A DNA stretch of 64,000 nucleotides from Verrucomicrobiota bacterium (GCA_029560585.1 JAKQKQ010000201.1:159805-223804); one strand, 5' to 3'. Shown: positions 45,445 through 57,061, numbered from the stretch's first letter. Program-made: numbers and translations. Notes: generated from the letters alone by a model not told the origin.

Positions 45445-47781
45445 ATGCCAACACCCTTGCTTTCCTTCGCGGTCACGGATTTCGTCGAGTTTATCCTCCG
45501 GTCGGGAGACCTGTCGTCTGGCACGTTTGGCGGCCTGTATCGCGCCCGCGAGGGCATCGAGGGACACCGGCTCATCCGCCGGGCGCGCCCCCAGGGCTAT
45601 CGCTCCGAAGTCCCGGTGCGGTGGACCTTCGGGCCGAACGAGGCGAGGTGGGAACTGCACGGACGAATCGATGGCCTTTTCGAGCAAGACACCAGGCCCG
45701 TGATCGAGGAGATCAAAACCACCCGCGAACCTTTCGATCTCCTGAGCGGCGATGACCCCTTGCACTGGGCCCAGGCCGAGGTCTATGGCCACATGCTCGC
45801 CCTCCGCGATTCCCTCCCGGAGATCGATATCCAGCTCACTTATCTGCACCTCGCCTCTGGCGATGTCCGCTCTAATCGCCGGACCTTCGGCGCATCTGAA
45901 CTGGCCGCCTTCTTCGCGCCCCTCCTGCAGACCTTCTCCGCGTGGGCCGAACGCCTCGTGACCTGGCGTGGCGAGCGGACCACAAGCATCGCCGGGCTCG
46001 AGTTCCCTTTCCCCACGTGGCGCCCCGGCCAAAAGGAGCTGGCCGAGGCCGTCATGGCAGCGATCCGCCAGGAGAGGCACCTGTTCGCCGAGGCGCCCAC
46101 CGGCATCGGGAAGACCATCTCCGTCCTGTGGCCCGCGATCCGCTCCCTTGCGGATGGCCTCTGTGACGCCATCACGTTTCTCACGGCACGCACCACCGGT
46201 CGCGCGATCGCCGAAGACACCATCACCCGACTGCGCGAGCGCGGCCTGCGCCTCAAGGCGCTGACCATAACCGCGCGGGACCGCATCTGTTTCGCGGAGC
46301 AAGGCCCCTGCGACCCGACCACGTGCCCCCACGCAATCGGATACTACGACCGCCTGGCACCAGCCAGAAATGATGCGTTCGCGACGGATGACTGGAACCG
46401 CGCCGGGATCGAATCGATAGCGCGCAAGCATGGCATCTGTCCCTTCGCACTGTCGCTAGACCTCCTTCCCTGGTCCGACATCGCGATCTGCGACTATAAT
46501 TACGTCTTTGACCCAAGGGTCGCGCTCACTGCGCTCTCTGGCACGGGCGCCGCAGGGCGGCTGGTTCTAATCGACGAGGCCCACAACCTCCCCGACCGGG
46601 CCCGCGACATGTTCTCCTCCGAGATCCTCGACTCGGAGTTCGCCGCCGTTGCCGCGGACCTCCCGCCCACGGCGCGCGGCCTGCGCTCATCCGCGGTCGC
46701 CGTTCGCCGAGAACTTGCCCACGCCGCGCCGGGCCAATCGCCCAAAACGGGAGATCAAGTTCCGCCCACCCTCTTGGATGCCCTCGAGGACTTCGTTGAT
46801 CGAGCCAATGCCCGCCTGCTGGAAAATCGACCCGAGCCCTGCCGCAAGAGTCTCCTGCAGGCCTGCCTCTCGGCATTTGATTTCTTACGGACGGCCGCCC
46901 GATTCGGGCCCGACTACGCCACCCTCTCCAACCGCGATGCCTCGGGACCCCGTTTCCGAATTCTCTGCCTGGACGCCGGACCCCACATCCGCGATGCGAC
47001 CTCGCGCTCTAAGGCGGCCATCTTCTTTTCCGCCACTCTCACGCCACTCGAGTTCTTCCGCGAAGCCCTCGGCGGCCAACCCGAGGACTCCACACTCCGT
47101 CTCCCGTCGCCATTCCCACGCGCACACCTCGGCCTCCTCATCGCGGCCCACATCAGCACCGAATACCGCGATCGCACCGCATCCGCCGAGGCCATCGCGA
47201 GCCTCCTGGCATGCACGGCACAAACACGGCCGGGCACCCATATCGCCTACTTCCCCTCTTACGAATACCTCAGGAAAGTGCGCGATGCTTTCGTGGCCGC
47301 CTATCCGGCCATCCCGGCCCCCGCCCAGCAGCCGGCAATGGACGAAGCCGCCAAGGCCAATTTCCTACAACGGCTACTCTCCCCCGAACCAGGTGTCCCG
47401 ACGATCGCCTTCGCCGTCTTGGGAGGTCTCTTCGCGGAGGGCATCGACCTCCCAGGGGGCAACATTGCCGGCATCTGCATCATCGGGGTGGGATTGCCCC
47501 AATTGTGCCTCGAGCGCGATCTCATTCGCCGCAGATCCGAAGCCGTGGGACGTGATGGCTTCGCCGTGGCCTACGCTTATCCAGGCTTCAACCGCGTCCT
47601 CCAGGCCGCCGGCCGCCTCATCCGCTCGGAGTCCGACGCGGGCACCGTCGTGCTCATCGACCGCCGTCTTGCCCGAGAGCAATATGCTCGCCTCTTTCCC
47701 GAACACTGGCAGCACGCCCACATCGTCTCATCCCTCGCCGAGATGCGCGCCGCCATCGCGGCTTTCCCGCATCCGGCGTAA
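45445..47781 (+). CDS. Rad3/XPD-like DNA helicase with N-terminal nuclease-like domain
   Basis: This 778-residue protein of the DinG/XPD superfamily 2 helicases has Walker A APTGIGKT (about residue 217) and a DEAH box (LIDEAHNL, about 377). Four cysteines (near 282, 289, 294, 332) can hold an Fe-S cluster, as in XPD. The N-terminal part (about 60-130) carries HGRIDGLF and VIEEIKTT, a PD-(D/E)xK nuclease pattern like Cas4 or RecB-type domains. The C-terminal motif QAAGRLIRSESD is helicase motif VI. A role in DNA repair is expected. The ATG at 45445 (GGGAAA upstream) is preferred over a GTG at 45415. Confidence 0.86.
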   Translation: MPTPLLSFAVTDFVEFILRSGDLSSGTFGGLYRAREGIEGHRLIRRARPQGYRSEVPVRWTFGPNEARWELHGRIDGLFEQDTRPVIEEIKTTREPFDLLSGDDPLHWAQAEVYGHMLALRDSLPEIDIQLTYLHLASGDVRSNRRTFGASELAAFFAPLLQTFSAWAERLVTWRGERTTSIAGLEFPFPTWRPGQKELAEAVMAAIRQERHLFAEAPTGIGKTISVLWPAIRSLADGLCDAITFLTARTTGRAIAEDTITRLRERGLRLKALTITARDRICFAEQGPCDPTTCPHAIGYYDRLAPARNDAFATDDWNRAGIESIARKHGICPFALSLDLLPWSDIAICDYNYVFDPRVALTALSGTGAAGRLVLIDEAHNLPDRARDMFSSEILDSEFAAVAADLPPTARGLRSSAVAVRRELAHAAPGQSPKTGDQVPPTLLDALEDFVDRANARLLENRPEPCRKSLLQACLSAFDFLRTAARFGPDYATLSNRDASGPRFRILCLDAGPHIRDATSRSKAAIFFSATLTPLEFFREALGGQPEDSTLRLPSPFPRAHLGLLIAAHISTEYRDRTASAEAIASLLACTAQTRPGTHIAYFPSYEYLRKVRDAFVAAYPAIPAPAQQPAMDEAAKANFLQRLLSPEPGVPTIAFAVLGGLFAEGIDLPGGNIAGICIIGVGLPQLCLERDLIRRRSEAVGRDGFAVAYAYPGFNRVLQAAGRLIRSESDAGTVVLIDRRLAREQYARLFPEHWQHAHIVSSLAEMRAAIAAFPHPA

Positions 47782-48023
47782 CGGGCCACCCTTTCAACCC
47801 CCCACCGGGTCAGGCAACATCACGTCCGCAGGGCGATCCTCGCCGCCAGCGACACGTCGTTCTCTTCGGTGTGCCGGACGGCGAATGGCCGCAGCCGCCA
47901 CGGGTGAATACGTGCGCAGATCAAGGAGCTGAACGCCAATGCGACGGCGGGGCGCCGCCTGCATCGCACCATTTGCGGTCCTGGCCCATGACCCGCCGAG
48001 CGCCGCGCAGATATGCCCGGCGC

Positions 48024-51000
48024 TCACTTCGCCGCCACCCGCAACCGGATGAAGCGCCGCGCGCCCGGCGGCAAGGGGGCGCTGTCCCGCACGCGCAGGC
48101 GGGCCAAGGTGTCCTCGATCACCACGGTGTGGGGAGGACCCGACTCCCAGTGGACAAGGTCGCCGCTCACCTCGACCGCAAAGTCAACGCCGGACGCCCC
48201 TGGATCGCGATCGATGGTAAGCATCAAGTATTCCAGTCCTCCATCCTGATAAAAAGACACGCGCGGAACTGCGGCCGACGAGGCGGTGCGAGGGTGCGAT
48301 CCGAGCGCGTATTCCATCAGGTTCGGCAGGCCGTCGTGTTCGGGGTCAGCATCATCGGCCCCCTCCCCGGCATTGGCGGTGCTGCCAAAGTACAACTGCC
48401 TCCAGTTCTCTATCGCACTACCGGTGACCACGACCCGAAAGCTCCGGATTGTGCTGGCCTCGCCATCATCGGCGGTGAGCGTGAGCATGGCCTCGCCGGC
48501 GCGATCGGCGCGCGGGGCAAAAACAACGGTGCGGTTGGCGCCGATGCCTGTGAGCACTATGTCACCTTCGGCGACAAGCGATGTGTCCGATGAGGAAATC
48601 GTCAAAGACAGCATGGAGGCTGGCGTTTCGAGATCGACCACCTGAAACGCAATCGGAGCCGAGACCGTGTTGACCGCCGTCGTCTGCGCCGCGATGGGCG
48701 TGATTACGGGCGCGGTGTTACCGGCCGTGGCCGCGGGTAGCAGTTCGGCATAGTCCAGCTCGAAAAAAGCGTTGCTCTGGCTGCACGGATCGATGCGCGC
48801 ATACTTCTGGTATCCCGCGAAATTGGCCGCACCGGTGAAATCCACCTCGAACTCGCGCCACTGGCCGTCGGCCGGAAAAGCCACGTCGCGCCTGCTGTAC
48901 AGCAAGTTGGTAGTATCCTTCATCGAGAAGACCTGGAGCGTGTTGTTCGTGGTGGGCGCGGAGACGCGCGCCCGCGCGCGAAACCTGGGATATATGTCAG
49001 CCCGGAAACCCCCACTGCGACGCCGCGTCCCGGCATAGCCGCAGTTGAGATGGTAGTAAGGATCGACGCCCGTGGACGTCGCCGACAGGACCCCGTTGGA
49101 GGCCACGGGAGCGGTCGATTGAACCTGCGACCATATCTCCTCCGCGCTATCCCCTGTCCATCGGCGAACAAACACCGGCATGGGCGTCATCCAGGGAGAC
49201 ACCGCGCCATGGGCATCGACGCTGCGAACACGCCACCAGTGGAAACCCAGAAGCTCCGGCGTGCCCGGGTACACCCACCGCTCACCCGCGATCCCATAGC
49301 TGGCGACCACGGTATTCGTGAACCCAAAATCCGTCGCGATCTCCAGGTCATGGGTGAGACCCGCGTGGTCCGGTTCGATCGCCGCGTCCCACTGGAATAC
49401 CGGCCGGGATGTGTTCAGGATGATCTCGTTGAGCGCCGCCCGGGGCGGGCACATCAAAGGTGAAAGCGTCAAGTAGTCTACCGACACACCTCCACCAGCG
49501 GAGAGCGGCTCAAGCTGAAGCCGAGTGACCTCGCCGTCCCACGCCACCTCACCCGAGAGATCGATCTCGTGCGTGCGCGCACCGGCTTGGACCGGGAACG
49601 TTGCGACGTGGGGTCCCGTCGAACGGGTCCACCATCGGAACCGGGCACTGCCAGCCTCCGAGGCATCCATCCGCACGCGGAGCAGCTTGTGGATCGCGGC
49701 GTTCACCACGGCCCGATCCGCGTGCGCCGAGCCGCCGTATTTGTCGGTGGCGAGATAGAAGGAAGCGGGCCCCGAGGCGGTTCCCGTGAACTGCCCCCCA
49801 GCCACCACGTTCGACGTGAAACCCGAAGGCTCGAAGATCTCATTTGTGACATCGAAGTGCCAGCAGTGGTTGGCCTCGAGACGGAACCAGTCGACCCGAA
49901 ACACCCCACCGGAGCTGACGCCCGGGTGCAGCTCGATCCGCGTGACCTGCTTCTCCCGCCAACCTGCGTTCCCGCCCAGATTCACGCGATACAGGTTGGT
50001 GCCCGGTCGCGTCGCAAACGAGACGCCCCCCTGCCCCCCGCCCTGCTCGAACCATGCAATCCGCCCTCCCTGCGTCGAAACCGTGTCCGCCACCATCCGG
50101 AATGACGCCGCGAAATAGCCGTCCGCCGTCAGGCTGTGGCGGCCTTCGGCCAACTCGAGCGAAAGATACGGGTCCTCGCCGGTGGCGGATGCGGATAACT
50201 CGCCCGCCGAGCAAATCGTGTTGGTGGCACCCGAGAACTCCTCGACATCGCCGACCTCGCTCATCGCCCAGACAACATCGCGGCTGGTGGGTGAACCCTC
50301 GTGCGGGGCGTAACCCGCGTACGCCTGGTTCTGGTGATTCGTGATGAACCGCTGCAGCGCCGTCTCAAAGGCAGATCCCTCGATGTGATATGCAAGATTG
50401 AAGGCGTCGGTGCTGCCCCACTGATATGGCGTCAGGATGTGCCCCTTCGAGTTCCAGACGGCGCTCATCGCATTGAGGTTGTCGGCAACCGATGTGCTGA
50501 GCCGGTTATACTCGAAAACGCCCCAGTTTTTGTCGTCGGCGTACATGGCATTGAAGATCGTCGAATTCGCTGCATTCGCGCCGTAGGTGGTGATCCCGTT
50601 GCCCCCGCCCTCACAGAAAGTCGTTGTCCATGGGGAGGCGAACTTGCGCTCGGTGTCGTTGGCTGTGTTGGGATCAAATGGGATCTGGTGGCCGAAGATG
50701 CGATCGGGCGGCACCCCCGCCTCTCGCGTCCAGTTCATCTGGGCCTGCTCAATGCCGCGCACCTGCGCGACCCGAAAGTCGTGCCACTTGAGCCACCACT
50801 TCCCATCGGCCGTTTTCGCATTCCAATTCGGCGTTACCGGCGGGTTCACCGAAGCGAAGCCCGCCACCGGGAACCCCGTCGCGTTGGTGAACGCCGCGTT
50901 GAAATCCGCCAGCGTCGCGTACTGCCCCTGGCCCGTGTAGAGCCCCGTCCCTCCCAACCATTCGCGAAACTCCCCCTTCGACCAGTCGCTGTAATCGCAC

Positions 51001-51704
51001 CATTCACCGTTGGCGTGATAATTCTGCGCGTACTCCGACGACATGCTCGCAAATACCACCGTGTCCGGATGCTGCTCCCGCCACCACTCGATCATGCGCG
51101 CGGCCATCCGGGCGTTCCGCCCGGCGTAGTCCTGCACCACCCCACAATTGCGCGAGAGCGTCAACTGCATCTCCAGGAATTCCGGCGACGCATTGGTCTC
51201 GTCCGCCGCGGGATCCTGCCCGATGCCCGACCACCGGATGCACCCATTGCGATCCTTCTGGAGCAGCGCCCCACCGCCCCACTTCTCGAGGAAGTTGGCC
51301 GCGCAAATCTGGTCTTGGTGCCCCTCGTCCCCCCAGGGCATCCCGTTGATATGGAAACCGATCACGAGGCCATTCGTGCGGGCATTTGTGACCGCCGCCC
51401 GCATGTCGGTCTCGGCGATCCCGGACCCGTACCAGTCATACACATAGTCATAGAGCGCGCCTTGCGTGAACCGCAGGTACCAGGCCGAGACCGAAAAACC
51501 GATCTTGAGGTTCGGGGGCATCGCGTTGCCTGCCGCCAACGACAGCAAATTGCTCCGATAGTCGGCCATCTGGCTATCGCGAACCCCGATGGTCGTGATG
51601 TAGAATGTCTGGCCGTATGCCTCGTCGAGCGGATCGGACCGCGCCCCAGACCATGCCAGGGAAGCCAGCGCAACAGCGGCGAATCGGCGAGCGGGCTTCC
51701 TCAT
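48024..51704 (-). CDS. Giant secreted multi-domain protein, glycoside hydrolase-like
   Basis: This is a 1226-residue secreted protein with a signal peptide (residues 1-24). Residues 30-490 form a beta/alpha-type domain with FITNHQNQAYAGYAP and an acidic motif ASMSSEYAQNY, resembling glycoside hydrolase families such as GH42; catalytic assignment is not certain. Three degenerate repeats follow (about 500-610, 635-749 and 865-991; each with an AxxTGxDPY-like start, Trp and LDW/VDY motifs), like carbohydrate-binding jelly rolls. A cadherin-like domain lies at 1000-1095, and the C-terminal YFGSTANAG...ADPEHDG module at 1101-1226 also occurs in the 26790-27917 protein. The start is ATG 51704. Confidence 0.75.
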   Translation of the reverse strand: MRKPARRFAAVALASLAWSGARSDPLDEAYGQTFYITTIGVRDSQMADYRSNLLSLAAGNAMPPNLKIGFSVSAWYLRFTQGALYDYVYDWYGSGIAETDMRAAVTNARTNGLVIGFHINGMPWGDEGHQDQICAANFLEKWGGGALLQKDRNGCIRWSGIGQDPAADETNASPEFLEMQLTLSRNCGVVQDYAGRNARMAARMIEWWREQHPDTVVFASMSSEYAQNYHANGEWCDYSDWSKGEFREWLGGTGLYTGQGQYATLADFNAAFTNATGFPVAGFASVNPPVTPNWNAKTADGKWWLKWHDFRVAQVRGIEQAQMNWTREAGVPPDRIFGHQIPFDPNTANDTERKFASPWTTTFCEGGGNGITTYGANAANSTIFNAMYADDKNWGVFEYNRLSTSVADNLNAMSAVWNSKGHILTPYQWGSTDAFNLAYHIEGSAFETALQRFITNHQNQAYAGYAPHEGSPTSRDVVWAMSEVGDVEEFSGATNTICSAGELSASATGEDPYLSLELAEGRHSLTADGYFAASFRMVADTVSTQGGRIAWFEQGGGQGGVSFATRPGTNLYRVNLGGNAGWREKQVTRIELHPGVSSGGVFRVDWFRLEANHCWHFDVTNEIFEPSGFTSNVVAGGQFTGTASGPASFYLATDKYGGSAHADRAVVNAAIHKLLRVRMDASEAGSARFRWWTRSTGPHVATFPVQAGARTHEIDLSGEVAWDGEVTRLQLEPLSAGGGVSVDYLTLSPLMCPPRAALNEIILNTSRPVFQWDAAIEPDHAGLTHDLEIATDFGFTNTVVASYGIAGERWVYPGTPELLGFHWWRVRSVDAHGAVSPWMTPMPVFVRRWTGDSAEEIWSQVQSTAPVASNGVLSATSTGVDPYYHLNCGYAGTRRRSGGFRADIYPRFRARARVSAPTTNNTLQVFSMKDTTNLLYSRRDVAFPADGQWREFEVDFTGAANFAGYQKYARIDPCSQSNAFFELDYAELLPAATAGNTAPVITPIAAQTTAVNTVSAPIAFQVVDLETPASMLSLTISSSDTSLVAEGDIVLTGIGANRTVVFAPRADRAGEAMLTLTADDGEASTIRSFRVVVTGSAIENWRQLYFGSTANAGEGADDADPEHDGLPNLMEYALGSHPRTASSAAVPRVSFYQDGGLEYLMLTIDRDPGASGVDFAVEVSGDLVHWESGPPHTVVIEDTLARLRVRDSAPLPPGARRFIRLRVAAK

Positions 51705-51785
51705 CCAGGGGGATTGCACACGGTCCCCCGACAGGCGTCAACCGCCGCGCGCCCGGACTCGCGGGACGATCGGACTCTTCCAGCC

Positions 51786-53330
51786 CTAAGAAAACTGTGA
51801 CCAGTCCACGCCCCTCATGTTGCCGGTCTTGAGGAACTGCTGGTGGAGGGCGTAGGCGGAACTCAATGTCTGGGGCGTCTGCCCGCACTTGACCCTGTCG
51901 AAATAGCCGTGCAATTCGACGCGGAAGTCCGGGTGCGCACACTTCTCCACGATGAGCCGCGCCCGCTCATGGGGCGTCTTGGCCCGGAGGTCGGCGACAC
52001 CCTGCTCGGTGATCACGACCTGAACCGAGTGCTCGCTGTGGTCCATGTGGCTGCACAGGGGCACGATCGGGCTGATCTTGCCGCCCTTCGCGAGCGACGG
52101 ACACGTGAAGATCGAGATGTAGGCATTCCGGGTGAAATCGCCGGAACCCCCGATGCCGTTCATCATGTCCCGTCCGAGCACGTGCGTGCTGTTGACGTTG
52201 CCAAAAATGTCCACCTCCAGCGCCGTGTTGATGGAGATGATGCCGAGCCGTCGCACCAGCTCCGGATTGTTCGAGATCTCTTGCGGCCGGAGCACGATCC
52301 GCTCCTTGAAGAAATTCAGATCCCTGTAGATCTCCTTGAGCAACTCGCCGCTCACCGTCAGCGACGTCCCACTCGCGAAGCGCAGCTTGCCGGTTCGCAT
52401 CAGCCCGATCACCGAATCCTGGATGACCTCCGAAAACATGTCGAACGGCGGGATGTCCGGATTCTCGCCCATGGCGCCCAGAACGGCATTGGCTATGTTC
52501 CCCACCCCAGACTGGATCGGCAGGAATTCCTTCGGGATGCGGCCCGACCGCAATTCCCCGGCGATGAATTCTGCGACGTTTTGCCCGATCTTCTTGGTCA
52601 CATCATCGGGCGCGTCGAATGCCCCGATTTCGTCCGGCAGATTCGTCCTCACGACGCCGGCGATTTTCGAGGGGTCCACCTTGACCACTGGGCTGCCCGC
52701 GCGATCCGACACGCCATAGATCGGCACCTCGCGCCGCCGCGGCGGCAGATCCTGCTCGTAGATGTCGTGGATGCCGTGTAGCGCGGCCGGATGGAACTCG
52801 TTGAGTTCCACCAGCACCTTGTCGGCACAGCGGCAGAACGTGGGCGACGCGCCCACGGACGTGGTCAGCGTGATCTCTCCATCCGGCGTGATGTCGCATG
52901 CTTCGACCACCGCCCACGCGAATTTCCCGAGGAAACCGTATCGGACGTGCTGCGGCAGCGTTGACAGGTGCATGTCGAAGAACCGCGTCTTGCCCTCGTT
53001 GATCAGCCGCCGCAGGTCCTTGTTGGACTGGTACGGTGTCCGGAATGCGATCGCGTCGGCGAGCGCGAGCTCGCCGTCCAGCGATTGCCCCGTGGACGCC
53101 CCCGTCACCACGCCGATCTGCAGGGGTCGCCCCGCCGCGTGCTCCGCACGCGCCCGCTTGGCCAGGGCCGTGGGTATCGCCTTGGCGGCCCCGGAGGGCG
53201 TGAATCCGCTGAAGCCCACCGTGTCCCCGTCCCGGAACATCGCCGCCGCCTCGTCAGCAGTAATGAACGGCAGAGATCGCCCCCCGGTCCGTTTCCTGCC
53301 CCTCTCTTGTTCCACAATCGTCTGACTCAT
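51786..53330 (-). CDS. Acetyl-CoA hydrolase/transferase family CoA-transferase, probably succinate/propionate specific
   Basis: This 514-residue enzyme belongs to the Cat1/ScpC-like class I CoA-transferases. The catalytic glutamate region is VVITEQGVADLRAKTPHERA (about residue 435). GIGGSGDFTRNAYISIF (about 395) and VGFSGFTPSG near the start are typical. Last gene in the methylmalonyl-CoA operon, 77 bases after the Na+ pump subunit. The most likely activity is succinate + propionyl-CoA to succinyl-CoA + propionate, which closes a propionate pathway. Acetate:succinate CoA-transferase is an alternative that sequence alone cannot exclude. Confidence 0.85.
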   Translation of the reverse strand: MSQTIVEQERGRKRTGGRSLPFITADEAAAMFRDGDTVGFSGFTPSGAAKAIPTALAKRARAEHAAGRPLQIGVVTGASTGQSLDGELALADAIAFRTPYQSNKDLRRLINEGKTRFFDMHLSTLPQHVRYGFLGKFAWAVVEACDITPDGEITLTTSVGASPTFCRCADKVLVELNEFHPAALHGIHDIYEQDLPPRRREVPIYGVSDRAGSPVVKVDPSKIAGVVRTNLPDEIGAFDAPDDVTKKIGQNVAEFIAGELRSGRIPKEFLPIQSGVGNIANAVLGAMGENPDIPPFDMFSEVIQDSVIGLMRTGKLRFASGTSLTVSGELLKEIYRDLNFFKERIVLRPQEISNNPELVRRLGIISINTALEVDIFGNVNSTHVLGRDMMNGIGGSGDFTRNAYISIFTCPSLAKGGKISPIVPLCSHMDHSEHSVQVVITEQGVADLRAKTPHERARLIVEKCAHPDFRVELHGYFDRVKCGQTPQTLSSAYALHQQFLKTGNMRGVDWSQFS

Positions 53331-53406
53331 CGCTCTTCTCTCTCTTGCCTCTCTCTGTTCGCTCCCGCTGCAACCGCCGTCTTAAAATCTTGATCCGCGC
53401 ATCGAA

Positions 53407-54582
53407 TCAGTGCGCGGCGCCGCCGCCCAACGTCGCAATGAAGTACCCGGCCGCCACCGCGGTCCCGATAACACCCGCCACATTCGGCCCCATCGCGTGC
53501 ATCAGAAGATAGTTGTTCGGGTCGTACTTCTGCCCCTCGACCTGCGAAACGCGCGCGGCCATCGGCACCGCCGACACGCCCGCGGAACCAATCAGCGGGT
53601 TCACGGGATTCTTGCGCCAAATCAGGTTCATGGCTTTCGCCATCAGGACCCCGCCCGCGGTCGAACAACCGAATGCGACCACGCCCAGCAAAGTAATGGC
53701 GATGGTCTTTGGTTGGAGGAAATTCTCGCCTCCCATGGTGATGCCCACGCTCGTGCCCAGGAAGATGGTCACGATGTTGATGATCTCGTTCTGCGAGGCC
53801 TTCACCAGTCGCTCCGTCACCTGGCACTCCCGGAGGAGATTGCCCAGCATGAGCATGGCGATCAGGGCGGATGCCGCGGGCACCAGCAGCACGCAGACCA
53901 CCGTCACGATCAGCGCGAAAAAGAGCTTCTCGATCTTCGATACATCCCGCAGCCGCTTCATGCGGATCGTTCGCTCCCGGTGCGTGGTGAGCAACCGCAT
54001 GATCGGGGGTTGGATGAGGGGCACCAGGGCCATGTAGCTGTACGCCGCCACCGCAACCGGTCCCAGGAGATGCGGCGCAAGTTTGTTTGTCGTGAAAATA
54101 GCGGTCGGACCGTCGGCGCCACCGATGATCCCAATCGAGGCGCCCTCCCCCGAGGTGAAACCAAGCCATGGCAACTGTGTCGAGCAGAAGAACGTCACGA
54201 ACACGCCGAGCTGCGCCGCGGCGCCCAGCAGCAGGGTCCTGGGGTTCGCGATTAGCGGCCCAAAATCCGTCAGCGCCCCGACACCCAGGAAGATCAGAGG
54301 CGGAAACAGTTCCAGATGTATTCCCTGCTGGATGTAGTAATACAGGCCGCCCGGGTGCAGCAGCTCGCCCCCCGCGCCATACACCGGCGCATTGAGGACT
54401 CCCTGCGTCGGCAGGTTGGCCAAGAAGGCCCCGAAAGCGATCGGCACCAGCAGCAGCGGCTCGAAGCCCCGATAGATGCCGAGGTACAGCAGCGTCAGCA
54501 CGATCGCCCACATGACCGCCATCTGCCACGTGACGAGTTGGAAACCCGTCATCTGCAGGAATGACTGAAATGCCTCGATCAT
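53407..54582 (-). CDS. Na+-pumping decarboxylase beta subunit (OadB/MmdB)
   Basis: This 391-residue membrane protein with about 11 helices is the beta subunit of the Na+-transporting carboxylic acid decarboxylase family. Diagnostic motifs are IGIIGGADGPTAIF (about residue 156), carrying the essential Asp, GGENFLQP (about 287) and a conserved GSAGVSAVPMAAR (about 324). It carries out the decarboxylation of carboxybiotin coupled to Na+ export. With the carboxyltransferase, biotin carrier and gamma subunit in the same operon it forms methylmalonyl-CoA decarboxylase. Confidence 0.94.
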   Translation of the reverse strand: MIEAFQSFLQMTGFQLVTWQMAVMWAIVLTLLYLGIYRGFEPLLLVPIAFGAFLANLPTQGVLNAPVYGAGGELLHPGGLYYYIQQGIHLELFPPLIFLGVGALTDFGPLIANPRTLLLGAAAQLGVFVTFFCSTQLPWLGFTSGEGASIGIIGGADGPTAIFTTNKLAPHLLGPVAVAAYSYMALVPLIQPPIMRLLTTHRERTIRMKRLRDVSKIEKLFFALIVTVVCVLLVPAASALIAMLMLGNLLRECQVTERLVKASQNEIINIVTIFLGTSVGITMGGENFLQPKTIAITLLGVVAFGCSTAGGVLMAKAMNLIWRKNPVNPLIGSAGVSAVPMAARVSQVEGQKYDPNNYLLMHAMGPNVAGVIGTAVAAGYFIATLGGGAAH

Positions 54583-54619
54583 CGACTCGCCTTCCGTCTG
54601 GCCATCCGCCCCGGCACCG

Positions 54620-55012
54620 TCAGCCCACCGTCAGCAGGACGTCGCCCTCTTGCACCGCATCGCCAGGCTTCGTGTTGATGGCGGTGACCTTGCCCGAGCA
54701 CGTCGCAAACACTTGCGTGTTCATCTTCATGGCCTCGAGCGTGATCACCAGATCGCCCTCCGATACCTGCTGCCCCAACTTGGGGTGCACCTCGACGATG
54801 CGCCCCGCCAGAGGGCTCGTCACGTTGCCCGAGCCAACCGCGGTCGCCGCGCGCCTCGGTGGCGCCGGAGGCGCCTGCACCGGCGCTGATGCCACCGGCG
54901 CTGACGCAACAGGCGCGGTCGCAACCGCGGGTGCCGCGGCCGCGCCCTCGTCGAGCACCTCAACCATCACTTCGAAAACCCTACCATCCACTGTGACCCT
55001 CAGCCGCTTCAT
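54620..55012 (-). CDS. Biotin carboxyl carrier subunit of the decarboxylase
   Basis: This 130-residue protein has an N-terminal domain followed by an Ala/Pro-rich linker and a C-terminal biotinyl domain. The biotinylation site is EAMKMNT (about residue 95), with PLAGRIVEVHPKLGQQV before it. It shuttles the carboxyl group from methylmalonyl-CoA on the carboxyltransferase to the beta subunit. It lies between the gamma and beta subunit genes. Confidence 0.94.
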   Translation of the reverse strand: MKRLRVTVDGRVFEVMVEVLDEGAAAAPAVATAPVASAPVASAPVQAPPAPPRRAATAVGSGNVTSPLAGRIVEVHPKLGQQVSEGDLVITLEAMKMNTQVFATCSGKVTAINTKPGDAVQEGDVLLTVG

Positions 55013-55027
55013 CAGTACCTCCTCGAA

Positions 55028-55491
55028 CTACCTCACCTTGTGTGATTGAAAATGTTGCCGCCTGCCCTCCGCAGACCATGCCGCCCTCGATGCGTCGGGG
55101 ACCAGTCGCACCGACGCCACCCTGTGGCCCGGCCCAAGGGCCGCGTGAACGGCCGCAGCGACGGCCGCCACCACCGCCGGTTCCTCCTTCGGCTCGGGCA
55201 CGGCCGAAACGATCCGGTGGCCCGGCCCAAGGGTGGCGTGCACCGCGGCCATGATCACCGCATCCACCACCCCCTGCTCCACCTCGTCATCGAATACGTC
55301 GGAGCCGCCCAAGGAGCGCACCTCCCGGACCCTCGTGGATCGGAAGGCCAGTCCCGCCAGCTCGCAGATGACCCACAGCATCGCCAGCGCCATCATGACC
55401 ACGACGAGTCCCACCACCTGATACCGGAGACAGTCCCCCGTGCCCGGATGGGTCGGGATCGATGCCGCGGCAAGGATGATGCGGTCGGGTG

Positions 55492-55495
<4 letters not shown>
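55028..55495 (-). CDS. OadG-like gamma subunit with duplicated motif
   Basis: This 155-residue protein has one transmembrane helix (about residues 26-48, QVVGLVVVMMALAMLWVICEL) and a cytoplasmic part. It is the gamma subunit that links the beta subunit to the carboxyltransferase. Two nearly identical copies of the motif AVHAxLGPGHR occur at residues 84-94 and 115-125, the second followed by the family ending AWSAEGRRQHF. The GTG start overlaps the carboxyltransferase stop (GTGA). Duplication of this motif is unusual for OadG. Confidence 0.8.
55124..55233 (-). repeat. Direct duplication in the gamma subunit gene
   Basis: An identical 17-base sequence (GTGGCCCGGCCCAAGGG on the plus strand) occurs at 55124-55140 and 55217-55233, 93 bases (31 codons) apart and in frame. 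This DNA identity accounts for the two copies of the LGPGHR motif in the protein. Confidence 0.8.
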
Positions 55496-57045
<1,550 letters not shown>

Positions 57046-57061
57046 TGGCGTAGACTCCCTC

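Noticed and set aside
47782..48023. Possible gene between the helicase and the giant secreted protein
   Set aside because: The region between these convergent genes has only shadow frames and a weak GGCGG/CCGCC hairpin.
53327..54529. 400-codon open frame on the minus strand overlapping the Na+-pump beta subunit in another frame
   Set aside because: It lies in a shifted frame of a clearly recognised gene, and its product has the Gly/Arg-rich composition of a shadow frame.
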